DNA from: Paraburkholderia xenovorans LB400
GTDB lineage: Bacteria > Pseudomonadota > Gammaproteobacteria > Burkholderiales > Burkholderiaceae
Reading direction: 5' to 3'
Assembly: GCF_000013645.1 (NCBI RefSeq)
Contig: NC_007953.1
Span: forward strand, 992,001 to 1,056,000
DNA length: 64,000 nt
The position numbers and the translations under genes are program-made. The notes under the pieces are model-generated. The model was not told the origin of the DNA and searched no databases. It saw only the letters and a program-made list of their open reading frames with translations. Numbering within the stretch: position 1 is the first letter of the stretch; the number at the start of each line of letters is the position of its first letter. Positions 1-7,613 of this stretch are shown here, piece after piece.

Positions 1-600
1 AGCGAAGACGAGCGCCTCGCTGACCGCCACGATATTCGAGGCGACAATGATCTGATTGGCAACCTTGCAGATCTGACCGTCACCCACGCCGCCGACCCGT
101 GTGACGTTCTTTCCCATTAACAGCAGCAGTGGCTTGATACGCTCGAACGACTCCTCCGCACCGCCGACCATGATAGTCAGACTGGCCGCCTTCGCACCGA
201 CTTCGCCACCCGACACCGGCGCGTCCAGATAGTCGCCGCCGACTTTGCCGATCCGCTCGGCGAATGTTCTTGTCGCAAGCGGATCAATCGAACTGCAATC
301 GACCACGAGCTTGCGCGTTGCGCCACCATGATCGCCCAGTCCGGTTGCAACGCCTTCCGTGCCAAACAGGACCTGTTCGACATCCGGCGTATCGGGCAAC
401 ATCAGGAATACGACGTCCGCCTGTCCGGCGACCGCTGCCGGTGTTGCACAGATTACTGTGTCACCTTGCGCGATTGCGTCCGGCACCTTGCTCCGGGTAT
501 TGACGAAAAGCCGATGGCCCGCTGCCAGCAGATGTGCGGCCATCGGTGAACCCATGATGCCGAGTCCGATGAATCCAACCTTCAGCTCATTGCTTGCCAT
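1..600 (-). CDS. glxR: 2-hydroxy-3-oxopropionate (tartronate semialdehyde) reductase, C-terminus cut by window edge
   Basis: Member of the 3-hydroxyisobutyrate dehydrogenase family. It is expected to reduce tartronate semialdehyde to D-glycerate with NAD(P)H in the cytoplasm. The N-terminus shows the Rossmann motif GFIGLGIMGSPMA, then VVFLMLPDTPDV and the substrate-loop motif DAPVSGGEVGAKAASL, with MVGG and the catalytic Lys segment (GQICKVANQ) further on. About 200 residues are visible; the helical C-terminal domain lies beyond base 1. The ATG at 598-600 sits inside the 3' end of hyi (14-nt overlap), so the two genes are probably translationally coupled. Hydroxypyruvate isomerase and this reductase form the normal glycerate route from glyoxylate; a glyoxylate carboligase is not in view. 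The close relative 3-hydroxyisobutyrate dehydrogenase is less likely given the neighbour. Confidence 0.87.
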   Translation of the reverse strand, partial: MASNELKVGFIGLGIMGSPMAAHLLAAGHRLFVNTRSKVPDAIAQGDTVICATPAAVAGQADVVFLMLPDTPDVEQVLFGTEGVATGLGDHGGATRKLVVDCSSIDPLATRTFAERIGKVGGDYLDAPVSGGEVGAKAASLTIMVGGAEESFERIKPLLLLMGKNVTRVGGVGDGQICKVANQIIVASNIVAVSEALVFA

Positions 601-1390
601 GGTCATACTCCGCTTGAATCGAGTCCTTCAGCCAATCAAGGCTGTTGATCGTCGTACTGGCGGGGATATATTCGCAACCGATGTATCCGTCATAGCCAAG
701 TGTGTCGATATAGGGCAACAGCCACCGAAAATTGATCTCGCCTGTACCGGGCTCGTGACGCCCCGGGTTGTCGGCCAACTGCATATGACCGATCAGCGGA
801 AGATGCCGCTGGATCGTGTTAGCGAGTTCGCCCTTCATCCTCTGCGCATGATAAATGTCGTATTGAACAAAAAGATTGAAAACGCCTGCGTCATGAATCA
901 GCGATACCGCATCGTCGGTGTTCGTCAGCACGAAACCAGGAACATCAAACGTGTTGACCGGCTCGATCAGCAACGCAATTCCCACCTTTTCAAGTTTAGA
1001 CGCAGCCCATTTCAGGTTCGCCAGCAATGTGCTTCTGGCTTCGTCATCGACAACGCCGGCGGGCAATTTGCCAGCGAGACAGTTTAGGCGCGAACAGCCG
1101 AGCACCTGCGCATACTCGAGCGCAAGCCATACCCCGTCACGAAACTCGCCGACCCGGTCGGGATGGCAGGCGATCCCACGTTCGCCGGCCTCCCAGTCGC
1201 CCGCGGGCAAATTGAACAATGCCAGTGCAAGCCCGTTTTCGTTCAGCGTGGAGGCCAGCTCGTGCTTGTCCAGCGCATAGGGAAACTGGCATTCGACAGC
1301 TTTGAACCCTGCGCTGCGCGCCGCTGCAATGCGTTCGAGAAACGGCACGTCAGTGAAGAGCATCGACAGATTGGCAGCGAAGGTTGGCAT
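587..1390 (-). CDS. hyi: Hydroxypyruvate isomerase
   Basis: TIM-barrel protein of the AP-endonuclease-2/xylose-isomerase fold, 267 residues, the usual length for Hyi. It interconverts hydroxypyruvate and tartronate semialdehyde. Visible family features are the start MPTFAANLSMLFTDVPFLER, the metal/acid segment LLIEPVNTFDVPGF, the stretch VQYDIYHAQRMKGEL, and GHMQLADNPGRHEPGTGEINF followed by GYDGYIGCEYIP. The gene overlaps glxR at its 3' end, giving a two-gene glyoxylate/glycerate unit. No Shine-Dalgarno sequence is evident before the ATG at 1390, which was chosen by family alignment. The upstream gap holds a palindrome (1480-1499) and then a TetR gene on the same strand that may control it. 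Confidence 0.92.
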   Translation of the reverse strand: MPTFAANLSMLFTDVPFLERIAAARSAGFKAVECQFPYALDKHELASTLNENGLALALFNLPAGDWEAGERGIACHPDRVGEFRDGVWLALEYAQVLGCSRLNCLAGKLPAGVVDDEARSTLLANLKWAASKLEKVGIALLIEPVNTFDVPGFVLTNTDDAVSLIHDAGVFNLFVQYDIYHAQRMKGELANTIQRHLPLIGHMQLADNPGRHEPGTGEINFRWLLPYIDTLGYDGYIGCEYIPASTTINSLDWLKDSIQAEYDHGKQ

Positions 1391-1479
1391 GGCGGTTGGA
1401 ACCCGGCAGTTTAAAGGGTCGGCGACGCGAGTGTCGTCGCTTCCATTGCCGGCTCATTAGAGGGCATCGGATCCGCCAG

Positions 1480-1499
1480 ATCAAACAAAATATTTTGAT
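1480..1499. promoter_or_regulatory. AT-rich palindrome upstream of hyi, candidate operator
   Basis: The 20 bases form an inverted repeat ATCAAA-N8-TTTGAT whose centre is itself symmetric (CAAAATATTTTG). It lies about 90 bp upstream of the hyi start, in the 133-bp gap behind the TetR gene. AT-rich symmetry of this size fits a dimeric repressor site, and the adjacent TetR protein is the obvious candidate. The symmetry is seen; the function is inferred. Confidence 0.35.
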
Positions 1500-1523
1500 G
1501 CCGTGTTCGCGTATTCTCGGCGG

Positions 1524-2201
1524 CTATGGCGGCGCCTTGCTCAGGGCCTTCCACATGGCGGTTGTATCGGCTCGAAATGCCGAGGCCTCGGGCGCATTGC
1601 GTCCGGAGCGGCGCAGAAATACGATCAGTCCCTGCCAATGAGAAAAGAGCAGCGCTCCGCGGACGCGACATGCCTCTGGCGTAAGCTCGGCGTTGATCTG
1701 TGCGACGAGCGAGCCGAACAGATCCTGAAACTCCCGGTTTATCTCGACCAGCAACTCGCGCACCGATGACTGATGCTCGGCAAGGCACCAGCACTCGAAA
1801 GAAAACGGGCTCACGACGTTCTCCCGTGCATCAAGCGCCGCGAACGTCTCATCCAGGATCTCGTCCAGCCGCGCCTCCGCGGACCGTGAGTCGTCGTTGG
1901 CCAGCAGACGATAACGCTTGAGGTTCTGGTTGGCCATCTCCTCGATCGTAGAATGGAGCAGCGACTCCCGGTTGCCGAAGTAATGCTGCAGCGTGCTAAG
2001 CCGAACCCCTGCCTCAGAGGCGACCCGGCGCTGCGTGAATCCCATGTTTCCCTCGACGGCAAACACACGCATCGATACCGCGAGGATCGCCGGCACGCGA
2101 GTGGTCCGATTGCCTCGCCGTCTGACGCCATTGGTCTGAATACTACGGGTTTCTTCAGCGATCAAGGTCATCTGTTTCAACTCGAAGCGTTCCGTGTCCA
2201 T
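1524..2201 (-). CDS. TetR/AcrR family transcriptional regulator
   Basis: 225-residue one-component repressor type. An N-terminal tail of about 30 residues is followed by the TetR DNA-binding domain (TRVPAILAVSMRVFAVEG, then the HTH FTQRRVASEAGVRLSTLQHYFGN). The all-helical C-terminal ligand/dimer domain diverges, as is normal. It lies on the same strand directly upstream of hyi-glxR, so control of that pair is a reasonable guess, perhaps through the palindrome at 1480-1499. The start is uncertain: neither ATG 2201 nor ATG 2168 has a clear ribosome-binding site. The effector is unknown. Confidence 0.82.
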   Translation of the reverse strand: MDTERFELKQMTLIAEETRSIQTNGVRRRGNRTTRVPAILAVSMRVFAVEGNMGFTQRRVASEAGVRLSTLQHYFGNRESLLHSTIEEMANQNLKRYRLLANDDSRSAEARLDEILDETFAALDARENVVSPFSFECWCLAEHQSSVRELLVEINREFQDLFGSLVAQINAELTPEACRVRGALLFSHWQGLIVFLRRSGRNAPEASAFRADTTAMWKALSKAPP

Positions 2202-2802
2202 GAGAACGGGTCGACTCGTTCATCTCGACACCGCCCGGCTACCATATCCATTCTCGTCAAACAAAGCCAATCGAATATATGGGTCAGATTCTATACGCGT
2301 CCTCCTGCGTACCGGTCGAACATGCGTCTGGGCGGCGCAACGCTGATCGCTGATTCGATCCGCAATGCGCGCAAGCTCGCGTAACCCTTAATTCTTAGCT
2401 TTGCAAAGCTTTCTGTCGGACAAAGTTCCGAAACCAGCTCCGAAGCGCGTGGGTTAAATATTTCTTCCGTCTTGCCTAACGCGGGTTTCTCCCTATCGTC
2501 ACCAAACTTGATAATTAGTTGATAGGCCACTAACATTTGGTCAGGAGACCGGTTTCGTCTCAAGGATAGCAACGGGGAAGCGTATCGAACCAGAATTGAG
2601 AATCGACTCTTTGGGATTGCGGATTCTCTCAAACCGCTCCGCGCTCCCCGCCGGCGTAGTTCGACAGCGCGCCCGCTCGGACAGGAACAAGTTTCCTTGC
2701 AAACACTCACAGACAAAAACGAAATCCCCCGTCGATAGTTCAGCACGGAGCTTGAAGTTTGATATCTGGAATCCTTAATATTATTTCTGGGCCCCGTCAC
2801 GG
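2202..2802. other. 600-bp intergenic region between divergent TetR and LysR genes
   Basis: No convincing gene is seen. Long open frames on the minus strand have unusual, low-similarity composition and no ribosome-binding site. The region is less GC-rich than the flanking genes, particularly around 2380-2560, and must hold the promoters of the divergent TetR and LysR genes. I could not identify a specific operator. Confidence 0.5.
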
Positions 2803-3672
2803 ATGCTACATCTTAATCTTCTTCAGGTATTTATCTCGGTCGCCGAGAACTCAAGCTTTACGCTCGCCGGTAGTGAGATGCATCGAACCCAGTCGGCCAT
2901 CAGCATGAAAATCAAGCGCCTCGAGGAGATTCTGGGTGTGCCGGTTTTTGAACGAAGCGGCAAGAGCATCGAACTCACGAAAGAAGGCGCCATCTTTCTT
3001 ACCCATTCACGACGAATCCTCCAGTTAGTCGACGAGGCTATGAGCGCGGTCGGCGCGGTACGCAAGTCCAACGTCGTGCGCCTCGGTTGCGTCGAAGATT
3101 ACGCGGTACGTACCATTCCAAAAATTCTGGTCGACTTCTGGGTCGAGCATCCCGACGTGCATATCGAAATGGGAACAGGTGACTCCGCCAGCCTCCTGGA
3201 CCGCCTCGGCGACGACTTCGACGTGGTGCTCGCAGAGCATCCGCTCAACAGCGGCGAGGGAGAAGTCGTCTGTACCGACTCGCTCGTGTGGGGCGCCTCC
3301 GCCAATCATTCGCCGCATCTGCAGGAGCCGATTCCGGTCGCGTTCCGCTCGCAGGGTGCGCTCGAACGCCAATGGGCCTGCAGTGCGCTCAATGCGGCCG
3401 GGCGGCCGTGGCGTCTCGCGTGTCTTAGTGCGGGCATCGGCACGTTGCAAACCGCAGTCGATGCGGGTCTGGCAGTGGGAGTGTTCAAGGCGTCCACACT
3501 GGCAGGCGCACTGAATCGCCTTACGCCCGCAGACAATTTCCCCCAGCTCCCCGATGTTGAAATGGCGCTGCACGTAATGAATGATGGCTTCTCACAACCG
3601 TCCATCATGCAGTTGGTCAAGAAGCTCAGGGAGAGCTTGCAGAGACCGCAACTTGCTGCCGCCCACGAATGA
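2803..3672 (+). CDS. LysR-type transcriptional regulator
   Basis: 289 residues, the normal length for the family. The N-terminal winged HTH covers residues 1-60 (LLQVFISVAENSSFTLAGSE, then HRTQSAISMKIKRLEEILGV and PVFERSGKSIELTKEG). A linker helix and a periplasmic-binding-protein-like effector domain follow. Regulators of this type usually act on a divergent gene, but the divergent neighbour here is a TetR gene 600 bp away, so the target is not obvious. Hemerythrin lies downstream on the same strand, 94 bp away. The inducer is unknown. Confidence 0.88.
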   Translation: MLHLNLLQVFISVAENSSFTLAGSEMHRTQSAISMKIKRLEEILGVPVFERSGKSIELTKEGAIFLTHSRRILQLVDEAMSAVGAVRKSNVVRLGCVEDYAVRTIPKILVDFWVEHPDVHIEMGTGDSASLLDRLGDDFDVVLAEHPLNSGEGEVVCTDSLVWGASANHSPHLQEPIPVAFRSQGALERQWACSALNAAGRPWRLACLSAGIGTLQTAVDAGLAVGVFKASTLAGALNRLTPADNFPQLPDVEMALHVMNDGFSQPSIMQLVKKLRESLQRPQLAAAHE

Positions 3673-3766
3673 TTCAGGCATCCAGTCTCGACGTACACCG
3701 GCGCCGGCACGGCAATACAGCCCGTCCTCATCAGGATTAAATTGAATGCAGGAGATATACCCCCCG

Positions 3767-4225
3767 ATGAAAGAGCAAGAAATTTTTTCATGGAACGACG
3801 GATTCAAACTTGGCTATTCACCGATGGACAAAACCCACGAAGAATTCGTCGAGATCGTCAACACAATGCTGACCTGCAGCGACAGTAAGCTCGCGCAGCA
3901 TCTCGACAGCTTCGTAGCCCATGCCGAAGATCATTTTTCGCAGGAATTGTGCTGGATGAAGGAGACCGACTTTCCGAACACCGCTTGCCACGCCGAGCAA
4001 CACGACGCCGTCATGCATTCGGTGCGCGAAGTTCGCGAACACCTGCGGACCGGCGGCGATCCCGAAGCCGCCCGGCGATTGGCAGCGGCGCTAGCGGAGT
4101 GGTTTCCTGGCCATGCGGACTACCTCGACGCCGCGCTTGCGCAATGGATGGTCAAGAAACGCGTAGGCGCCGTGCCGATCGTGCTACGCCGCAATTTAGG
4201 TTTCCGTGAAGACAAGCGCGACTGA
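3767..4225 (+). CDS. Bacteriohemerythrin
   Basis: Four-helix-bundle non-heme diiron protein that binds O2 reversibly in the cytoplasm. The iron-ligand pattern is complete: an early His in DKTHEEFVEIVN, His and Glu in HAEDHFSQE, paired His in HAEQHDAVMH, and a late His/Asp in PGHADYLD. About 152 residues from the preferred ATG at 3767, which has a GGAG 12 bases upstream; an ATG at 3746 in the same frame lacks such a site. Roles proposed for the family are oxygen storage, sensing or delivery to oxygenases. That would suit a locus rich in O2-using enzymes, but this is inference. Confidence 0.9.
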   Translation: MKEQEIFSWNDGFKLGYSPMDKTHEEFVEIVNTMLTCSDSKLAQHLDSFVAHAEDHFSQELCWMKETDFPNTACHAEQHDAVMHSVREVREHLRTGGDPEAARRLAAALAEWFPGHADYLDAALAQWMVKKRVGAVPIVLRRNLGFREDKRD

Positions 4226-4362
4226 CGGCACTATCCTGTTCGTGGCAGCGCTCATATGCAATCGGCCATCAACGTAATTCGACATCGTGACGCCTGACCA
4301 GTACCAGTATCAGCACCCACAAGCACTGCTATTCAAAACAGAAAGGTTCAGGAGACAACCAG

Positions 4363-5367
4363 ATGCAACTGAATGTATTGCGATACTTCCTTGAGGTATC
4401 ACGGCATGGCTCGGTGCGCAAGGCGGCGGAACACATCCATATCACGCCGTCGGCCGTCAGCCGGCACATCGCGATTCTCGAGGGAATGATTGGCGCGCCA
4501 CTGTTTGAGCGACGCTCGCGCGGAATGGTCCTTACCCCGGAAGGCGAAATACTATTCAAATACGCTGACAGGATCATCGGTAATCTCGACATTGTTAAAT
4601 GTGCCGTCGGAGAAATCCGGGGAATGAAAAAAGGAATCCTGCGTATATTCGCCATTGAAGCTGTCGCCTCTTCGATCCTGTATCCGGCCATCCGGGATTT
4701 TATCGTCAAGCACTCCGGCGTCACCATTCAGGTCGACGTGGTCGGTCGCGACAACAACGACGTTGTCCATGCTCTGGTCCGGGACGAAGCAGACCTGGGC
4801 ATCATGTTCAGACTCAACCGCAACGCGGAAATCGACTATCTCGACGAATTCGATATGCCATTCGTTGCGCTAGCCGCGCCAGGCCACCCTTTAGCCGCAA
4901 GAAGTAGCATTTCGGTTCGGGATCTGGCCGACACGCTGGTCGGGGGATTGCCGCCGTCATCCGCAAGCCGGAGCATTACCGACGATGTGATGCGTTCTTT
5001 AGGAACGCAAATCAGATATACCCTGACGGTCAACAGCATGGAGATGGCAAAGGAATTCGCACGCACCGGCGTCGGCATTGCGATACTTCCGTCCGTTTGT
5101 GCACAGGAAGAATGCAAAACCGGCGCTCTGGTTGCGGTTCCATTTATCGAATGGGGGCTGCAAACTGTGCGCGCAACCGTTTGTGGCCATCGTGGCCGGG
5201 AACCATCAGCCGCCGCGAAGGCGTTTCTAGACATACTCAAGACATACTATCTTCCCCGATCAGATACTCCGGCGCACCATCCACCGGCTACGAGTGCAAT
5301 GTGCTCACCGGGGAGGCCATGGGACGTCGCGCAGATGTCGGCCGGAAGGTCGCTCGCGAGCCAATGA
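4363..5367 (+). CDS. LysR-type transcriptional regulator with unusual C-terminal tail
   Basis: The N-terminal winged HTH is clear (LRYFLEVSRHGSVRKAAEHI, HITPSAVSRHIAILEGMIGA, PLFERRSRGMVLTPEG), followed by a normal effector domain ending near residue 300 (AAKAFLDILKTYY). A strong ribosome-binding site (AGGAGA) precedes the ATG. The reading frame then runs on for about 35 proline- and serine-rich residues into DNA that carries relics of two other genes (5388-5784). The natural stop may have been lost when that debris was joined. Target and effector are unknown. Confidence 0.88.
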   Translation: MQLNVLRYFLEVSRHGSVRKAAEHIHITPSAVSRHIAILEGMIGAPLFERRSRGMVLTPEGEILFKYADRIIGNLDIVKCAVGEIRGMKKGILRIFAIEAVASSILYPAIRDFIVKHSGVTIQVDVVGRDNNDVVHALVRDEADLGIMFRLNRNAEIDYLDEFDMPFVALAAPGHPLAARSSISVRDLADTLVGGLPPSSASRSITDDVMRSLGTQIRYTLTVNSMEMAKEFARTGVGIAILPSVCAQEECKTGALVAVPFIEWGLQTVRATVCGHRGREPSAAAKAFLDILKTYYLPRSDTPAHHPPATSAMCSPGRPWDVAQMSAGRSLASQ

Positions 5368-5387
5368 GCGCGGCGGCCATCGTATAG

Positions 5388-5520
5388 CGGAAGGCGATGG
5401 AAGTCTTTTTCGCCCACGCGCGGACCGGCGACAAGCGCCATCATTTCAACATCGGGCTGTTCGCCTATCGCCCGGACGACTACCTGCTGCTGGTCGAACA
5501 TATCACCGAGCGAAGAGCAG
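5388..5520 (+). pseudogene. Fragment of an AtuA C-terminal-like domain
   Basis: The plus frame reads MEVFFAHARTGDK, then FNIGLFAYRPDDYLLLVEH. This resembles the start of the small AtuA-associated domain, compare REVASARTGDKGNISCVSVW in the intact gene at 16384-16710. An in-frame stop lies just upstream and the frame decays to arginine-rich shadow sequence after about 45 residues. No ribosome-binding site was found. It is a relic directly fused to the flavin oxidoreductase scrap that follows. Confidence 0.5.
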
Positions 5521-5529
5521 TGCGCACCA

Positions 5530-5784
5530 GGTCGCGCGGGTCCGCGCGCCGACGAAGGCCTGTCGCTCGGGATCGTGACGCCGGCCGAAGCCGGCGTCAC
5601 GACGATCGCGGTCGGACTGATCGTCGATCCGCGCCAGGCAGAGGACGTGCTCGCCGCGCAGAGCGCCGATCTGATCGCGATCGGCCGTCAGGCGCTACTC
5701 GAACCGAACTGGCCGCTATATGCGCGGCGCGTGCCCGGTGACGACACCAGCTACGCGGCGTGGCCCGCGCAATGCGGCTGGTGA
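5530..5784 (+). pseudogene. C-terminal fragment of an NADH:flavin oxidoreductase (OYE family)
   Basis: In one plus frame the sequence reads GVTTIAVGLIVDPRQAED, then ADLIAIGRQALLEPNWPLYA, ending at the TGA of 5782-5784. These are the conserved last strands of old-yellow-enzyme barrels of the YqjM type, which bind FMN phosphate and mark the barrel end. The N-terminal four fifths of the enzyme are absent, so this is a decayed remnant. It abuts an unrelated AtuA-like scrap, so the region 5388-5784 is a deletion junction between two former genes. Confidence 0.7.
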
Positions 5785-5997
5785 CCCGCGCGACGCTCCG
5801 GTCACGGCTTGACATTCGGAGCGGCTGATGGCCGTCCTGGTTTCTGGTCGCCGTGATCTCGGCTAGCGCTCGTTTTCGAAAGCCTGCGACGTCTCGGCAC
5901 TGTGGCTGCGAAGCAGCATCTGTCACGGCTTTGAATTCAATGTCCGGTCCGGCGGCATCTACAGTAACCGGCGAAATCAGCCGCAGCTCCACCAGGT

Positions 5998-6540
5998 TCA
6001 ATGCTCCGCTTCTGGACTGATGCCGCAGGCAACGATCATTCGGGAGACCATGTTATAAGCTGCACCTGTCGCAATCGCTTCAACAATGGCCTGATCGCTG
6101 CCTAGCGCCGCTCTCGCACGCGCGAGCGTCTCCGGCTTGATCCTGACGTTACGCGTCATTTCGAGTGTCAACTGAATGGCGGCCCGTTCGGCTTCGTTAA
6201 AAAGACGCTCGCTGCTCGCAGCTTTCGTGACATCGCGTAGCGCGTCCACCTGCTCTTGCGTTCCGCCCGCTTTCAGCAACTCCGGCGCGTGATGATGAAA
6301 CTCGTATTCCGCGTCGTTCAAAATGGCCACGCAGCAAATGATAATTTCACGTAGCTTCGGGTCAATCGACAAACGTTGACGCACCGCGCCGAGATAAGTG
6401 TTCCAGCCCTGCGCCAGATTCGGACTGTGAAGCAGGATCCGGTCGAGGTTCGACAATGTTCCTCCCCGGCGGGCGCGGACAGCGTCCACGATTTCTTTGG
6501 GTTCGGCAAGGTCGATGGGCACGTAAGAAATACTGGACAT
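5998..6540 (-). CDS. Carboxymuconolactone decarboxylase (CMD) family protein
   Basis: About 180 residues of the AhpD/CMD fold. The core reads LREIIICCVAILNDAEYEFHHHAPELLKAG, keeping the Glu-His pair but not the CxxC of peroxidase-type AhpD. A redox role is therefore unlikely and a lyase, decarboxylase or lactone-related role more likely. ATG 6540 was chosen over 6585 because GGAG lies 8 bases before it. It is the most downstream gene of a minus-strand set with a BKACE enzyme, an MFS carrier and an SDR. Two more CMD-family genes occur in this window (12065-12577 and 30647-31159), both closer to each other than to this one. Confidence 0.82.
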   Translation of the reverse strand: MSSISYVPIDLAEPKEIVDAVRARRGGTLSNLDRILLHSPNLAQGWNTYLGAVRQRLSIDPKLREIIICCVAILNDAEYEFHHHAPELLKAGGTQEQVDALRDVTKAASSERLFNEAERAAIQLTLEMTRNVRIKPETLARARAALGSDQAIVEAIATGAAYNMVSRMIVACGISPEAEH

Positions 6541-6630
6541 CCTGAACTCCGATAAGGTTCCAAGCAAAGAAACATTAACCTGCAAGCAGACCAGCCACGC
6601 CCGGCGTCGACGCGGGTGGCCAGGTACAGT

Positions 6631-7563
6631 TCAGAAGTTGACGTTCTGCGGGCCTTTCAGACCCAACATGGTCCGGGCCTCCGCGGGCGAAGCAACTTCC
6701 AGTGACAGGCCTTCAATAACCTGCCGGATCTTTCGCACCTGTGCGGCATTCGTTTCCGCCAATTCGCCGGGCGCGATCCACAGCGAATCTTCCAGCCCGA
6801 CTCGCACGTTGGCGCCTTGCGCTGCGCCAATGGACGCAAGCGGAATCTGATGACGTCCCGCGCCGAGAATCGACCACACATAGTCGGCTCCGAACAGACG
6901 GTCCGCGGTCCGTCTCATATGCGCGAGGTCTTCGGGGTGCGGTCCGATTCCGCCCAGAAGACCGAACACCGTCTGCACAAAGAATGGCGGCGTCGCAAGC
7001 TTGCGGTCGACGAAATGCGCGAGGTTGTACAGATGCGAGGTGTCGTAGCACTCGAATTCAAAACGCGTGCCGTTACCACCGCAGGTTTTAAGAATGAATT
7101 CAATGTCGGCAAAGGTGTTCTTGAAGACGAGATCCCGGCTACGCTCCAGATGCTCGCGCTCCCAGCCATGTGCGAATTCCTTGAAGCGTTCGAGCATCGG
7201 ATAAAGCCCGAAGTTCATCGACCCCATATTGAGCGAAGCCAGTTCGGGCATGTAGTGCGTGGCGGGGCGCAGCCGCTCTTCGACCGTCATATGCGGACTG
7301 CCGCCGGTGGTCAGATTGATCACGGCGTCGGTATTGCTCTTGATGCGAGGCAAGAACTCGGCGAAAGCCGCCGGGTCCTGGGTCGGACGGCCGTCGCGGG
7401 GATCGCGTGCGTGAAGGTGAATGACTGCGGCGCCGGCTTCGGCCGCGCCGATCGATGCCTGCGCAACTTCGTCGGGCGTGACCGGCAGATAGGGCGACAT
7501 TGACGGTGTGTGAATCGCGCCCGTAACGGCGCAGGTGATGATGACCTTACGTGATGAACCCAT
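6631..7563 (-). CDS. Beta-keto acid cleavage enzyme (BKACE, DUF849)
   Basis: 310-residue TIM-barrel enzyme of the family typified by 3-keto-5-aminohexanoate cleavage enzyme. The family condenses a beta-keto acid with acetyl-CoA and splits it into acetoacetate and a new CoA ester. Seen: KVIITCAVTGAIHTPSMSP near the start, the zinc-binding HLHARDPRDGRP, NLTTGGSPHM, FEFECYDTSHLYNL and GGIGPHPEDL. The ATG at 7563 has GGAGG seven bases upstream; a longer open frame exists upstream but lacks family sequence. Substrate range in this family is very broad and cannot be read from sequence alone. The genes around it (SDR making a keto acid, carrier, CMD protein) suggest a carboxylic acid catabolic route. 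Confidence 0.88.
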   Translation of the reverse strand: MGSSRKVIITCAVTGAIHTPSMSPYLPVTPDEVAQASIGAAEAGAAVIHLHARDPRDGRPTQDPAAFAEFLPRIKSNTDAVINLTTGGSPHMTVEERLRPATHYMPELASLNMGSMNFGLYPMLERFKEFAHGWEREHLERSRDLVFKNTFADIEFILKTCGGNGTRFEFECYDTSHLYNLAHFVDRKLATPPFFVQTVFGLLGGIGPHPEDLAHMRRTADRLFGADYVWSILGAGRHQIPLASIGAAQGANVRVGLEDSLWIAPGELAETNAAQVRKIRQVIEGLSLEVASPAEARTMLGLKGPQNVNF

Positions 7564-7613
7564 ATGCGACCTCCGCGATAAGCGAACGTGCCATGCCGGC
7601 GCGTTCTTCCATA

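Noticed and set aside
2291..2800. 169-codon minus-strand open frame upstream of the LysR gene
   Set aside because: No ribosome-binding site, no family resemblance, biased composition (Arg/Ser rich), and it covers the promoter region of two divergent regulators.
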